A stretch of 64,000 nt of DNA from CBDFGT01 sp965247225 (GCA_965247225.1 CBDFGT010000019.1:166033-230032); one strand, 5' to 3'; counted from the first letter of the stretch, positions 45,968 through 55,781 are shown. The notes: a model not told the origin generated them from the sequence alone. Numbers and translations: made by a program.

Positions 45968-46924
45968 ATGACGCACAACACCACATCCCCTCGCCCGGTC
46001 CGGCAACCGGGTCCACTCGACTGGATCATCATGTTTGCAGCGCCTGTGTTCTTCGCCAGCAACCTGGTGTTTGGCCGCGGCATTGCCCAAGACGTTGCGC
46101 CGTTTATATTGGCTTTCGTGCGCTGGACTGCAACATCTCTCCTGCTGCTTCCGTTTGTTTTGCATGAAAAAAACGCCTGCATTGCCTTTGTTCGCACACG
46201 GCCCGGGCTGTGGCTGCTCCTGGGCTTTTCCGGCATGTGGATTTGCGGTGCAGGTGTGTACTGGTCGCTCTCCTATACCACAGCCTCCAATGCCACATTG
46301 ATCTACACGACATCCTCGCTGTTTATCCTGCTGATCGAACGTGTTATCCGAAAGCGCACGGCACGTCTGCGTGAACTGGCCGGAATGGGCGTGGCCTTTA
46401 CCGGCGTCAGCGTCATTGTGTTGCGCGGTGACTGGCAGGCGCTGGCATCATTCCGATGGAATCCCGGCGATATCGGCATCCTTCTGGCAGCGATTTCATG
46501 GGCCCTCTATTCGGTTCTGCAAAAGAATGCGGCACTGGGCAAACTGTCTACACTTGCCGTCTTTGGTCTGATGTCCATGGCCGGCAGCCTGCTCCTGTTT
46601 CCGTTTGCAGCAGGCGAGGTCATCCTTGATCGTGCCATGCCGGACACCGCGTCTGACTGGCTGAAGATTGCAGGAATTGTTGTCTTCTCCTCTGTGCTTG
46701 CCTTCTCCTGCTTTCAGCACGGTATCAGGGTTCTGGGTGCTCCGGTGGCCGGTGTTTTCCTCTATCTCATGCCGCCCTTTTCCATCCTGTTTGCCAGTCT
46801 GTTTTTGGGTGAAAGCCTTGAGTCCTTTCATCTGGCCGGCATTGTTCTGGTCATGGGCGGGGTCATTCTGGCAACATTCCAGACCTCGGTCCTGCGCTGG
46901 CGTCCAGCCAAAACCGGATCATAA
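45968..46924 (+). CDS. DMT superfamily transporter (EamA)
   Basis: 318-aa inner-membrane exporter-like protein with ten hydrophobic segments in two EamA repeats. The first begins LDWIIMFAAPVFFASNLVFG and the second NPGDIGILLAAISWALYSVL; the end is GESLESFHLAGIVLVMGGVI. Members export amino acids, nucleosides or other metabolites. The substrate is unknown. The start at MTHNTTSPRP was chosen because the frame upstream has no hydrophobic or conserved content and overlaps the divergent gene. Confidence 0.88.
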   Translation: MTHNTTSPRPVRQPGPLDWIIMFAAPVFFASNLVFGRGIAQDVAPFILAFVRWTATSLLLLPFVLHEKNACIAFVRTRPGLWLLLGFSGMWICGAGVYWSLSYTTASNATLIYTTSSLFILLIERVIRKRTARLRELAGMGVAFTGVSVIVLRGDWQALASFRWNPGDIGILLAAISWALYSVLQKNAALGKLSTLAVFGLMSMAGSLLLFPFAAGEVILDRAMPDTASDWLKIAGIVVFSSVLAFSCFQHGIRVLGAPVAGVFLYLMPPFSILFASLFLGESLESFHLAGIVLVMGGVILATFQTSVLRWRPAKTGS

Positions 46925-47000
46925 ATCCTGATTTCAAATCCACCGCAGTGGTGCTACCTTGATGTTTTGCGAATGGATACCAGATATCAGAGTCTGTTGA

Positions 47001-47235
47001 CATGCAGGATTTGGAGCGTGGTTTGCGGGAAAATGGTTCAGTTTCAGGAGTGAAATCGCAGGACGAGCAAACTCTTGCACGACTTTGCGATGCCCGGACG
47101 GACCATTTTCACCCAATACTTCGATTGCTGCGGAGCTTGTCGCTGAATGTTGAAAATGCCCGTGATACATGGCCATCACTTGCGTTTTAACCTGTTCAGC
47201 AGCAAAATCCGTGTCGCGTCACGCCTCAAACCTGA
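47001..47235 (+). mobile_element. Decayed copy of the inverted-repeat element
   Basis: Diverged, shortened relative of the elements at 24540-24900 and 32446-32807, in the orientation of copy 2. Matching stretches include GGGAAAATGGTTCAGTTTCA near 47,030, GGACCATTTTCACC near 47,100 and TGATACATGG / CACTTGCGTTTT near 47,170. A central block of about 120 bp is missing and both terminal inverted repeats have decayed. It lies directly upstream of hspQ. Confidence 0.72.
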
Positions 47236-47271
47236 TTGTCCAAAGGCCCTGGTTTGACAAGGAGTATGAAC

Positions 47272-47601
47272 ATGAAAGAACGGTCGGCAAAATTTCAGAT
47301 TGGTCAGGTCGTACGGCACAGGATTTTCCCCTTCCGGGGTGTCGTTTTCGATGTTGATCCGGAATTCTCAAACACGGAAGAATGGTGGAACTCCATACCC
47401 GCAGAAATCCGCCCGAACAGGGATCAGCCTTTTTATCATCTTTTCGCCGAAAATGACGACACGGAATATGTCGCCTATGTTTCGGAGCAGAATCTTCTGG
47501 TTGATGACAGCGAAGCGCCTTTGCGTCATCCCCAGGTGGTCAATGGCTTTGATCTGGCAGCACGCGGCCTTTACCGGCCCAAAATGCAGATGACGCATTA
47601 A
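47272..47601 (+). CDS. hspQ: Heat shock protein HspQ
   Basis: 109-aa HspQ/YccV-like protein, in enteric bacteria an adaptor and specificity enhancer of the Lon protease. The single domain shows AKFQIGQVVRHRIFPFRGVV, DVDPEFSNTEEWWNSIPAE, RDQPFYHLFAEND and YVAYVSEQNLL. The ATG has AAGGAG upstream. The decayed inverted-repeat copy ends about 35 bp before the start, so it borders or replaces the promoter region. Confidence 0.93.
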   Translation: MKERSAKFQIGQVVRHRIFPFRGVVFDVDPEFSNTEEWWNSIPAEIRPNRDQPFYHLFAENDDTEYVAYVSEQNLLVDDSEAPLRHPQVVNGFDLAARGLYRPKMQMTH

Positions 47602-47720
47602 TCGAAACAGATCATGCGGAAATGCATTTCAGAGCCTTCATTTCCCCACAGGTTTCCGTTATGAAACAGGCCGACATAGCCCTGTAGGGTTGTTTTTTGA
47701 CATGCGAGGACTGAAACGAA

Positions 47721-49610
47721 ATGCTTGAAATGCTAAGAAACGGCGCGAAAACATGGGTCGCCAAGGGCTTGTTTATCCTTCTTGTCGGCTCGTTTGCCAT
47801 ATGGGGTGTGTCACATTCCATGATCACGGGCACGTCTGACGCCGTGATAACGGTGGGTGATCAGAAAATTGACAGCCGTGCATTCCGTATGGCCTATGAG
47901 CAACAGGTTTCGATTTTGTCCCGCTCGTTCGGAACACAGCTGACAAGCGAACAGGCACGCGCCTTCGGGGTGGACCAGCAGGTCATATCCCAGCTGGTGG
48001 CAGGCGCATCCCTTGACCAGCTTTCGGATTCCATGAATCTCGGCCTGTCGAAAGGTCGCCTTGCGCAGATCATATCCGAAGAGCCGGCATTTCGCGCTGT
48101 CAACGGTCAGTTTGATCGCAACCTGTTTCAAAATCGCCTTCAAAACGCTGGACTGACAGAGCGTGATTACATTGACAGCCAGAGCAAGGCCGCTGTACGC
48201 AGCCAGATTGTCGATGCTGTGGCCGATGGTTTCAAGGCCCCGGAAACCCTGGTCAAGGCATTGACCCAGTACGGGAATGAAACCCGTTCCGTTGATTACC
48301 TTTTGCTGTCCTTTGCCAATATTGATCCGGTGAAGGCACCTGCAAACGACGTTTTGGCGGTATGGTTTGAAAAGAACAAGGCACGTTACCGCGCACCGGA
48401 ATATCGCACATTTTCCTACGTGAAGCTTGAACCATCAGACATTGTTGACCCGGCACTTGTCACCGACGATGCGGTGAAAGAAGAATACGAAAAGCGCAAG
48501 AATACCTATCGCACCCCGGAAAAACGCACAATCGAGCAATTGACCTTTGCATCCAAAGCCGATGCAGATGCCGCCGCCGCAAAGCTTGCAGCCGGCACGC
48601 CATTTGAACAACTGGTCACTGACGCCGGCAAAACGGCCAGTGACGTGCTTCTGGGCGATTTTTCCAGGAATACCGTGCCGGATACAAAAATTGCCGATGC
48701 CGCCTTTGCCGTGAAGGCCAATGGCGGAACGACAGGCGCAATCGAAGGTTCCTTCGGGCCTGTCATCCTGCGCATTTCCAACATTGTCCCGGAAACCACA
48801 AAGGGCTTTGACGAGGTCAAGGATTCCATCCGCAAGGATCTGGCTCTGGGGCTTGCCAGTGAAGAAGTGCTCAATGTTCATGACAAGTTTGAAGATGCGC
48901 GTGCATCCGGTGCCACCCTTGCAGAGGCCGCAGCGCAATTCAAGCTGAAGGCTGTAACCATTGATGCCGCAGACAAAACGGGGCTCGACAAGGCTGGCGT
49001 TGCCATAAAGGGCCTGCCGCAGTCGGCTGAGCTTTTGTCGGAAGTGTTCAAGAGTGAAGAAGGCGTGGAAACAAATCCGGTCAATATCGGCAATGACGGC
49101 TATATCTGGTTTGATGTCTCCGATATCATACCGGAACGTGACCGCACGCTTGATGAAGTCAGGGACAAGGTTGTTGCAGACTGGACGCTGGAGCAGCAGA
49201 AAACTGCCCTTGCAGCCAAGGCCGCAGAAATCGTCACAGCCATCAGGGGCGGCAAAAAACTGGCCGACTTTGCCACCGATATGGGGCTTGTCGTAGAAAC
49301 AAAGTCCGGCATAAAGCGCACGACCGAAGATCCCGTTCTCTCGAAGGCCGCCATTGCCGGGGCTTTTGACGGACCGTTGGGATATGTTGCCAATGCCGAA
49401 GGCGTGGACGGCGATGGCCAGATCATTGTGTCGGTAACGGAAGTCAATACCGAGGCTACAGGCGATGTTCTGGCAGACCAGGCAGGGCAGATCACAGGGC
49501 TTGCAAATGCCGCAGGCGATGACATCCTGGACCAGATGGTCGAGCAGCTGAAAAATGAATATGGCGTTTCGATGAACCGTGACCTTGCCAATTCGGCCAT
49601 GGTGCGTTGA
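47721..49610 (+). CDS. PpiD/SurA-type membrane-anchored peptidyl-prolyl isomerase
   Basis: 629-aa periplasmic chaperone anchored by one N-terminal helix (GLFILLVGSFAIWGVSHSMI, residues about 16-35). The SurA_N chaperone domain follows (ITVGDQKIDSRAFRMAYEQQ). A PPIC-like rotamase domain lies near residues 265-360 (KRTIEQLTFASKADADAAAA, GAIEGSFGPVILRISNI), and a second SurA-like helical half follows. The architecture is that of PpiD, which assists proteins leaving the Sec translocon. It directly precedes trpD by 18 bp, a linkage conserved in Hyphomicrobiales. Confidence 0.9.
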   Translation: MLEMLRNGAKTWVAKGLFILLVGSFAIWGVSHSMITGTSDAVITVGDQKIDSRAFRMAYEQQVSILSRSFGTQLTSEQARAFGVDQQVISQLVAGASLDQLSDSMNLGLSKGRLAQIISEEPAFRAVNGQFDRNLFQNRLQNAGLTERDYIDSQSKAAVRSQIVDAVADGFKAPETLVKALTQYGNETRSVDYLLLSFANIDPVKAPANDVLAVWFEKNKARYRAPEYRTFSYVKLEPSDIVDPALVTDDAVKEEYEKRKNTYRTPEKRTIEQLTFASKADADAAAAKLAAGTPFEQLVTDAGKTASDVLLGDFSRNTVPDTKIADAAFAVKANGGTTGAIEGSFGPVILRISNIVPETTKGFDEVKDSIRKDLALGLASEEVLNVHDKFEDARASGATLAEAAAQFKLKAVTIDAADKTGLDKAGVAIKGLPQSAELLSEVFKSEEGVETNPVNIGNDGYIWFDVSDIIPERDRTLDEVRDKVVADWTLEQQKTALAAKAAEIVTAIRGGKKLADFATDMGLVVETKSGIKRTTEDPVLSKAAIAGAFDGPLGYVANAEGVDGDGQIIVSVTEVNTEATGDVLADQAGQITGLANAAGDDILDQMVEQLKNEYGVSMNRDLANSAMVR

Positions 49611-49628
49611 AGGCTGACCGGGGGATCC

Positions 49629-50645
49629 ATGTCTGAGCTGAAACCTTTCATCGCAAGGCTTGCCAATGCCGAGCCCCTTGAGCGTGATGCAGCCCGTCAG
49701 GCTTTTGATATCATCATGTCCGGTGAAGCCACCCCGTCACAAATCGGCGGATTTTTGATGGCCCTTCGGGTACGTGGCGAGACGGTGGATGAAATCGTGG
49801 GAGCCGTCAGCTCCATGCGGTCGAAAATGTTGACGGTTTCGGCCCCGGACGATGCTGTGGATATTGTCGGCACAGGCGGTGACGGCACAGGTACCTACAA
49901 TATCTCGACCCTCGCGGCCCTGATTGTTGCCGGAACAGGCGTAACCGTTGCCAAACATGGCAACCGTGCACTGTCGTCCAAATCCGGTGCCGCAGATGCC
50001 CTGATGGCGCTTGGTGTCAAACTGGACATCACGCCTGATGCGATTGGAAAATGCATTGCCGAAGCCGGTATCGGTTTCATGTTTGCGCAATCGCATCATC
50101 CCGCCATGCGCCATGTAGGTCCGAGCCGGGTTGAACTGGGAACACGCACAATCTTCAACATGCTCGGACCGCTTTGCAATCCAGCAGGTGTCAGGCGCCA
50201 GCTTCTTGGCGTATTCGCACCGCAATGGATCGTGCCGCTGGCAGAGGTACTGCGGGATCTGGGCACCACCAGCGCCTGGGTCGTTCATGGCGATGGTATG
50301 GATGAAATCACCACCACCGGGATCACCCATGTCGCGGCACTTGAAAACGGCACGATCAGGACTTTCGACCTGACTCCTGCCGATTTCGGCTTGCCTGTCG
50401 CCAGGATCGGTCAATTGAAGGGTGGTGATGCGGCGGTCAATGCCAAGGCGCTCAGCGATGTTCTGGGCGGGGACAAAAACCCCTATCGCGATATTGCCCT
50501 TGCCAATGCGGCTGCATCGCTGATTGTGGCCGGAAAGGCGAAGACCCTGGCCGAGGCGATGGAACTGGCAGCACGATCGCTGGATACGGGAGCAGCAGGA
50601 TCTGCGCTCGAACGGCTGATTGCTGTTTCCAATTCCGTCAATTGA
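49629..50645 (+). CDS. trpD: Anthranilate phosphoribosyltransferase
   Basis: Second step of tryptophan synthesis: anthranilate plus PRPP. 338 aa. PRPP and glycine-rich loop DIVGTGGDGTGTYNISTLAA, KHGNRALSSKSGAADALMAL, FMFAQSHHPAMRHVGPSR, and FNMLGPLCNPAGVRRQLLGV. All expected blocks are present. It is first in trpD-trpC-moaC-moeA; no attenuator-like leader is visible in the short gap before it. Confidence 0.96.
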   Translation: MSELKPFIARLANAEPLERDAARQAFDIIMSGEATPSQIGGFLMALRVRGETVDEIVGAVSSMRSKMLTVSAPDDAVDIVGTGGDGTGTYNISTLAALIVAGTGVTVAKHGNRALSSKSGAADALMALGVKLDITPDAIGKCIAEAGIGFMFAQSHHPAMRHVGPSRVELGTRTIFNMLGPLCNPAGVRRQLLGVFAPQWIVPLAEVLRDLGTTSAWVVHGDGMDEITTTGITHVAALENGTIRTFDLTPADFGLPVARIGQLKGGDAAVNAKALSDVLGGDKNPYRDIALANAAASLIVAGKAKTLAEAMELAARSLDTGAAGSALERLIAVSNSVN

Positions 50646-50750
50646 CGCTATATTTTCCGTCCGCCCGGACCCTCAAAGCTGTTTGTGACCGCATGGCGAG
50701 GCGAGGAGACCATGCTGGTCTGCAACAAGGGGTTCAAAGAGCAAGACAAG

Positions 50751-51566
50751 ATGACCGATATCCTGAAAAAAATTGAAGCCTACAAGCGGGAGGAAATCGC
50801 AGCTTCCAAGGCGCGTATCTCGCTGGCAGACCTGAAGGCCATGGCGGCAGGCCAATCGGCACCGCGCGGATTTCTGTCTGCATTGCGCCAGAAAAAACAG
50901 TCCGGTGATTATGGCCTGATTGCCGAAATCAAGAAGGCGTCGCCTTCCAGGGGCCTGATCAGGGCGGATTTCGATCCGCCATCCCTGGCACAGGCCTATG
51001 AACGCGGCGGCGCAGCCTGCCTGTCCGTTCTGACGGATATGCCCAGCTTTCAGGGCGCACCCGAATTTTTGACGGCCGCCCGGCACGCCTGCGCCCTGCC
51101 TGCCCTGCGCAAGGATTTCATGTTCGAGACCTACCAGATCCATGAAGCCCGTGCCTGGGGTGCAGATGCCATCCTTCTGATCATGGCAAGCCTCTCGGAT
51201 GATGATGCCATGCGACTGGAGGATGAGGCCTTTTCATTGGGGATGGATGTTCTGGTTGAAGTTCACGATGCGGCAGAAATGGAACGCGCCTTGCGGCTGA
51301 CATCACCGCTGGTCGGTATCAACAATCGCAACCTGCGCACATTTGAGGTCTCCCTCGCCACCTCGGAAAATCTGGCAGGCATGGTCCCGTCAGAGCGGTT
51401 GCTGGTGGGCGAAAGCGGCATATTCACCCATGCAGATTGCCGGCGGCTGGAAGTTGCGGGTATTTCCACCTTCCTCGTCGGCGAAAGCCTGATGCGCAAA
51501 GCCGATGTCACGGCGGCAACACAGGCGCTGCTGACCGGAACGGACACAGTGATGGCCGCAGAATGA
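50751..51566 (+). CDS. trpC: Indole-3-glycerol phosphate synthase
   Basis: Closes the indole ring in tryptophan synthesis. 271 aa, TIM barrel, not fused to TrpF. Key blocks are GLIAEIKKASPSRGLIRADF with catalytic Glu/Lys, LRKDFMFETYQIHEARAWGA, LVEVHDAAEMERAL, GINNRNLRTFEVSL and LLVGESGIFTHADCRRLE. The start MTDILKKIEAYKREEIAASK is typical; the frame is open 22 codons further upstream. The stop overlaps the moaC start (ATGA). Confidence 0.96.
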   Translation: MTDILKKIEAYKREEIAASKARISLADLKAMAAGQSAPRGFLSALRQKKQSGDYGLIAEIKKASPSRGLIRADFDPPSLAQAYERGGAACLSVLTDMPSFQGAPEFLTAARHACALPALRKDFMFETYQIHEARAWGADAILLIMASLSDDDAMRLEDEAFSLGMDVLVEVHDAAEMERALRLTSPLVGINNRNLRTFEVSLATSENLAGMVPSERLLVGESGIFTHADCRRLEVAGISTFLVGESLMRKADVTAATQALLTGTDTVMAAE

Positions 51567-52087
51567 GCGATATGCCTGTTCTGCCCGATGGGCCGGTGCT
51601 GACACATCTGAATGCACAAGGCGAAGCCCGTATGGTTGATGTCGGGGACAAGCCGGAAACCGAACGTGTGGCCGTCGCCGAAGGCTTTGTACGCATGAAC
51701 CCGGCCACCCTTTCGCTCATCCGTGAAGCCTCTGCCAAAAAGGGCGATGTGATCGGCACAGCCCGGATCGCGGGCATGATGGCCGCCAAGCAAACATCCA
51801 GTCTCATTCCGCTGTGCCATCCGCTGATGCTGACCAAAGTCTCGGTTGATATCACCGAAGAGACAACCTTGCCCGGGCTTCGGGTCGAGGCACTCGCCAA
51901 GCTCACCGGCAAGACAGGTGTGGAGATGGAAGCCCTGACAGCCGTGTCCGTTGCCTGCCTGACGATCTACGATATGGCAAAGGCTACAGACAAGACCATG
52001 GAAATCGGCGGTATCCGGCTTCTGTCGAAGACCGGTGGCAAGTCCGGCCCGTTCACCAACCCGGACAAGGCATCATCATGGCTTTGA
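51563..52087 (+). CDS. moaC: Cyclic pyranopterin monophosphate synthase
   Basis: Second step of molybdenum cofactor synthesis. 174 aa. Marks are EARMVDVGDKPETERVAVAE, IAGMMAAKQTSSLIPLCHPL with the conserved His, and GVEMEALTAVSVACLTIYDM followed by KATDK. It overlaps trpC by four bases and moeA by ten, so translation is coupled. The trp and moco genes share a transcript here, as is usual in this order. Confidence 0.96.
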   Translation: MSDMPVLPDGPVLTHLNAQGEARMVDVGDKPETERVAVAEGFVRMNPATLSLIREASAKKGDVIGTARIAGMMAAKQTSSLIPLCHPLMLTKVSVDITEETTLPGLRVEALAKLTGKTGVEMEALTAVSVACLTIYDMAKATDKTMEIGGIRLLSKTGGKSGPFTNPDKASSWL

Positions 52088-53307
52088 TGCCTGTGGAAGA
52101 CGCTTTGCAGCGATTGCTGGCCGGAACAAAGGCTATCACAGAAACCGAGCCTGCAGACCTGCATTCTGCTTCTGGCCGCGTGTTGGCGGAAGATGTGGCT
52201 GCCCGCCTCACCCACCCGCCATTTGATGCCTCCGCCATGGACGGCTATGCCTTGCGCCATACCGACATTGCCACAATCGGCTCGGTCGTTGAAGTGATCG
52301 GCACATCGGCTGCCGGTCACGCTTTTTCCGGAACGGTTGAAGCCGGTCAGGCCGTGCGCATTTTCACCGGTGCGCCGGTGCCGCAAGGTGCTGATACCGT
52401 ATTGTTGCAGGAGGACGCCGAACGAATGGATAGCCATCACATTCGCACAGCATTCGTGCCTGACAAGGGTCGGCACATACGCCCTGCCGGTCAGGATTTC
52501 CGCCTGGGTGAAACGGTACTCAAACGCGGCACAGTGCTGGACTTCGGGCAGCTGACCGTGGCAGCAGCGATGAACCATCCCGCATTGTCCGTCTATCGCC
52601 AGCCGCGTATTGCCATTATCGCCACAGGAGACGAGCTTGTTTTCCCCGGTTCTGTCCCCGGCCCGGACCAGATCATTGCCTCCAACACCTTCGGCATTGC
52701 AGCGCTGGCGAGAAATGCCGGTGCCTCGATCCTTGATCTGGGTATTGTCGGTGATGACCGGACCCTGATTGCGCAAGCTGTTCAAAAGGCAGTGGATGCC
52801 AGGGTCGATATTCTGGTCACGCTTGGTGGTGCTTCCGTGGGGGATCACGATCTGGTCCAGTCCACCCTGACCGGTCTTGGAATGGTGCTGGATTTCTGGA
52901 AAATAGCCATGCGTCCGGGCAAACCGCTGATGGTCGGACGCCTGGGCAACATGCGGGTTCTGGGCCTGCCCGGAAATCCGGTTTCCAGCCTTGTCTGCGG
53001 TATCCTGTTTCTGGAGCCGCTGCTGTTTCATATGCGGCACCAGAGCCCGAAAAGCCGGACTGTCACGGTGTCCCTTTCCGGTGCCTTGCCGGACAATGAC
53101 CAGCGGCAGGATTATATCCGTTCCACGCTGGTGCAGGAACCGGATGGAAGCCTGACCGCTTCTCCCTTCGCCAAGCAGGATTCCTCCATGATGAAGATTT
53201 TTTCCAATGCCGGGTGTCTGGTCATCCGCCCGCCCTTTGCGCCGGCCATTTGCGCAGGCGAGCGCTGTGAAGCCATCCTCCTGAAACCTGCGGTTCCACG
53301 GGTCTGA
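52078..53307 (+). CDS. moeA: Molybdopterin molybdenumtransferase
   Basis: Inserts molybdate into adenylylated molybdopterin. 409 aa. Start region PVEDALQRLLAGTKAITETE, then HPPFDASAMDGYALRHTDIA, RIFTGAPVPQGADTVLLQED, and the MoCF-fold block IIATGDELVFPG / TLGGASVGDHDLVQSTL / FWKIAMRPGKPLMVGRLG / GLPGNPVSSLVC. Full length. Last gene of the trpDC-moaC-moeA operon, convergent with the ThDP enzyme gene 4 bp away. Confidence 0.96.
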   Translation: MALMPVEDALQRLLAGTKAITETEPADLHSASGRVLAEDVAARLTHPPFDASAMDGYALRHTDIATIGSVVEVIGTSAAGHAFSGTVEAGQAVRIFTGAPVPQGADTVLLQEDAERMDSHHIRTAFVPDKGRHIRPAGQDFRLGETVLKRGTVLDFGQLTVAAAMNHPALSVYRQPRIAIIATGDELVFPGSVPGPDQIIASNTFGIAALARNAGASILDLGIVGDDRTLIAQAVQKAVDARVDILVTLGGASVGDHDLVQSTLTGLGMVLDFWKIAMRPGKPLMVGRLGNMRVLGLPGNPVSSLVCGILFLEPLLFHMRHQSPKSRTVTVSLSGALPDNDQRQDYIRSTLVQEPDGSLTASPFAKQDSSMMKIFSNAGCLVIRPPFAPAICAGERCEAILLKPAVPRV

Positions 53308-53311
53308 AACC

Positions 53312-54934
53312 TTACAGACCTGAAAGTGCCAGGTCTTCGGCCTGTTTGCGCAGGTCATCACCAAACACAAGCATGGTTGCGGTCTCGCGTGCAGCAGCAG
53401 CCAGCAACAAGGGTTGCAGCGCCTCCAGCCTGTCCAGCCGTTCCGCATGCCAGCCATAGGCCCGGCCAATGCCGATAAAGTCCGGCGTGAAAAGATCAAC
53501 ACCGAGCGGCGGAATGTTCCGCGACTGCATGTAATATTTGATTTCGCCATAACCGCCATTATCGTGCAGCAACAGGATCACCGGGGTTTTGGCTTCGATG
53601 GCAGATGCCAGTTCGGCGATGGAAAATTGCACGCCGCCATCGCCCGCCAGGATCACGACCGGCCTGCCCGGAGCCGCAAGCGCAGCACCGATGCCGGCAG
53701 GCAGCCCATAACCCAATGTGCCATATCCGGTAGCAGAATTGAACCATGCGCCCGGTGTCATGGCCGCAAAGCCGTTATTGCCGGAATAGACGAGCTGGGT
53801 GGAATCCCCCGCCATCACCACATCCTCCAGCGTATCCCGGACCCGGTTGAGGATCAGGAGGTCACCCAGCATGGCTGGCGACAGGACAAGGCCATTCTCG
53901 CCATAGACTTTGGCAACCCGGTCAACCCCGTTGCGCACAGCCGGATGCACAGCCTGCAGCAGCCGCTCGACACAATCTTTCGCATCACCTGCCATGGCGA
54001 TTTCGGCAGGCCACCCGCGCATGATCTGCTGCGGATCAAGGTCAATCCGGATCAACCGCCCGCGAAATTCAAACAGGCCATCCTCATACATATCATAATC
54101 TGTTGGCCCCAACTCCGTACCGACAGCCAGCACCACATCCGCCCCCGCAATCAGCGCCCGTGTGGAGCGCATGGAGGCGGAAACGGAAACGCCAAGCGGA
54201 TGGTCAGGTGCCAGAATACCACGGGCGTTGATGGTCATGACCAGCGGCGCATCCAGTGCCTCGCACAGGGCTTCCAATGCCGCAGCAGCCTGTCTTGCAC
54301 CACCACCGGCAAGGATCAGCGGAGACTGCGCGGTATTGAGCAAGGAGGCCGCTGCTTCAATTTCTGTCTTGTTTGCGACCGGCCGCGCAATGCGGGTAAC
54401 ACGTTGCGGAAGCGGCAGATGACCGGCGGAAGCCAGCATGACATCAATCGGCAGTTCGATATGCACCGGACGCGGACGGGCGCTGTCGAACACGGCAAAG
54501 GCCCGCGCAAGCGTCGGAGCCAGATCCTCCGGCGTATGAACCGTATGGCTGAAAGCCGAAACCTGCGCAATCAGTGCTTGCTGGTCGGGCAGTTCGTGCA
54601 ACCAGCCCTGCCCTGATCCCATGCGGCCATGAGGGTTGACCGTTGAAATCACCAGCATGGGAATGGAATCGCCATAGGCCTGTCCCATGGCCGTGACAAT
54701 ATTGGTCATTCCAGGGCCGGTAATGATAAAGCAGACGCCCGGCTTGCCGGACACCCGCGCATAACCATCGGCCATAAAGCCGGCACCCTGTTCATGCCGC
54801 GGCGTTACATGACGTATCGCCTGCCCGGCCAGACCCCTGTAAAGTTCCACCGTATGAACGCCCGGAATACCAAACACCGTATCCACACCATAAAGCTCCA
54901 GCAATTTCGTCAGATACATGCCCGTGCTGATCAT
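53312..54934 (-). CDS. ThDP-dependent enzyme, AruI-like (5-guanidino-2-oxopentanoate decarboxylase)
   Basis: 540-aa acetolactate-synthase-fold enzyme. VDTVFGIPGVHTVELYRGLA, HVTPRHEQGAGFMADGYARV and GVCFIITGPGMTNIVTAMGQ match the AruI type, which decarboxylates 2-ketoarginine in the arginine transaminase pathway. The ThDP motif is GDGGVQFSIAELASAIE ... HDNGGYGEIK. Start MISTGMYLTKLLELYG; the frame is open 30 codons further. The arginine:pyruvate transaminase AruH is not in the window, so the substrate remains an inference; acetolactate-synthase-like activity is the alternative. Divergent from a cupin gene 138 bp away. Confidence 0.82.
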   Translation of the reverse strand: MISTGMYLTKLLELYGVDTVFGIPGVHTVELYRGLAGQAIRHVTPRHEQGAGFMADGYARVSGKPGVCFIITGPGMTNIVTAMGQAYGDSIPMLVISTVNPHGRMGSGQGWLHELPDQQALIAQVSAFSHTVHTPEDLAPTLARAFAVFDSARPRPVHIELPIDVMLASAGHLPLPQRVTRIARPVANKTEIEAAASLLNTAQSPLILAGGGARQAAAALEALCEALDAPLVMTINARGILAPDHPLGVSVSASMRSTRALIAGADVVLAVGTELGPTDYDMYEDGLFEFRGRLIRIDLDPQQIMRGWPAEIAMAGDAKDCVERLLQAVHPAVRNGVDRVAKVYGENGLVLSPAMLGDLLILNRVRDTLEDVVMAGDSTQLVYSGNNGFAAMTPGAWFNSATGYGTLGYGLPAGIGAALAAPGRPVVILAGDGGVQFSIAELASAIEAKTPVILLLHDNGGYGEIKYYMQSRNIPPLGVDLFTPDFIGIGRAYGWHAERLDRLEALQPLLLAAAARETATMLVFGDDLRKQAEDLALSGL

Positions 54935-55072
54935 GGTGTTTCCGGCTCCCGTTGTTTTACAGATGTATAACAAGACCTCGAACATTCGGCAACTGCCTGT
55001 TTCCATTCCGGGTCTTGCGATCAAAGCTTGTCCGAGGCAAGTTCAAAGGAGAAAGCTGAAAGGAAACGAGCC

Positions 55073-55570
55073 ATGACAACAACAGATCATCAGGCGCTGA
55101 TTGTCCATTATTCGGATATTCAACGGCCCGATACGGATAGCTATACCAACAGCACAGAACTGCTCAGCATAGGTTCTGCATTTTCCGCGCATTTTCAGTT
55201 CCAGCGGCTTGGCATCCATCATGAATTGCTCCCTCCCGGTCGCCGGACATCCTTTCCTCATGCGGAAAAAACCGAGGAAGAATTTGTCTATGTGATTGAA
55301 GGCACACCCGATGTCTGGATCAATGGCCATCTCTACAGACTTCGTCCGGGCGATGGCGTCGGTTTCCAGCCGGGAACAGGCATAGCGCACAGCTTTCTCA
55401 ACAATACCGAAACGGACGTGCGTCTGCTGGTCGTCGGCGAGAAAAACCGTGCCGACAACCAGATCAACTATCCGCTCAATCCTGAAGAAAATACCCACAA
55501 AGGCCATCGCTGGTGGCGTGACGCACCGAAACAGGAGCTTGGTCCGCACGATGGCCTGCCACTTTCGTAA
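55073..55570 (+). CDS. Cupin domain protein
   Basis: 165-aa single-cupin protein. Motif 1 is HHELLPPGRRTSFPHAEKTEEEFVYV-like (His and Glu ligands at residues about 58-75; written in pieces: LLPPGRRTSFPHAEKTEEEF). Motif 2 is GDGVGFQPGTGIAHSFLNNT. It lacks a DNA-binding domain, so it is probably a metal-binding enzyme or sugar/amino-acid binding protein. It shares a short divergent promoter region with the AruI-like gene, which suggests, but does not prove, a common pathway. Confidence 0.82.
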   Translation: MTTTDHQALIVHYSDIQRPDTDSYTNSTELLSIGSAFSAHFQFQRLGIHHELLPPGRRTSFPHAEKTEEEFVYVIEGTPDVWINGHLYRLRPGDGVGFQPGTGIAHSFLNNTETDVRLLVVGEKNRADNQINYPLNPEENTHKGHRWWRDAPKQELGPHDGLPLS

Positions 55571-55755
55571 GCATCGCCTTGTGCTGTGATTCGCTTGAAC
55601 AACCCGCGATTTCCGCTTTTCAGGAACTGACAGCCATTCACCACCTCCTAAAAGCATGATTTTACCCCGATACGTTGCCGAAAAACCGCATAAAATGCGG
55701 ATTTCACGAAAAAAGCCGTCCGGCGACGTCTTTAACCGTATCTTAGAGGCTTGCA

Positions 55756-55770
55756 GAACACATATGGAAC
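55756..55770. promoter_or_regulatory. LexA operator 1 upstream of lexA
   Basis: GAAC-ACATATG-GAAC, exact match to the alphaproteobacterial LexA consensus, 51 bp before the lexA ATG. Confidence 0.82.
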
Positions 55771-55781
55771 ATATAGTGTAT

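Noticed and set aside
51967..53559. Minus-strand frame of 530 codons
   Set aside because: Opposite moeA and part of the AruI-like gene, with no recognisable domain.
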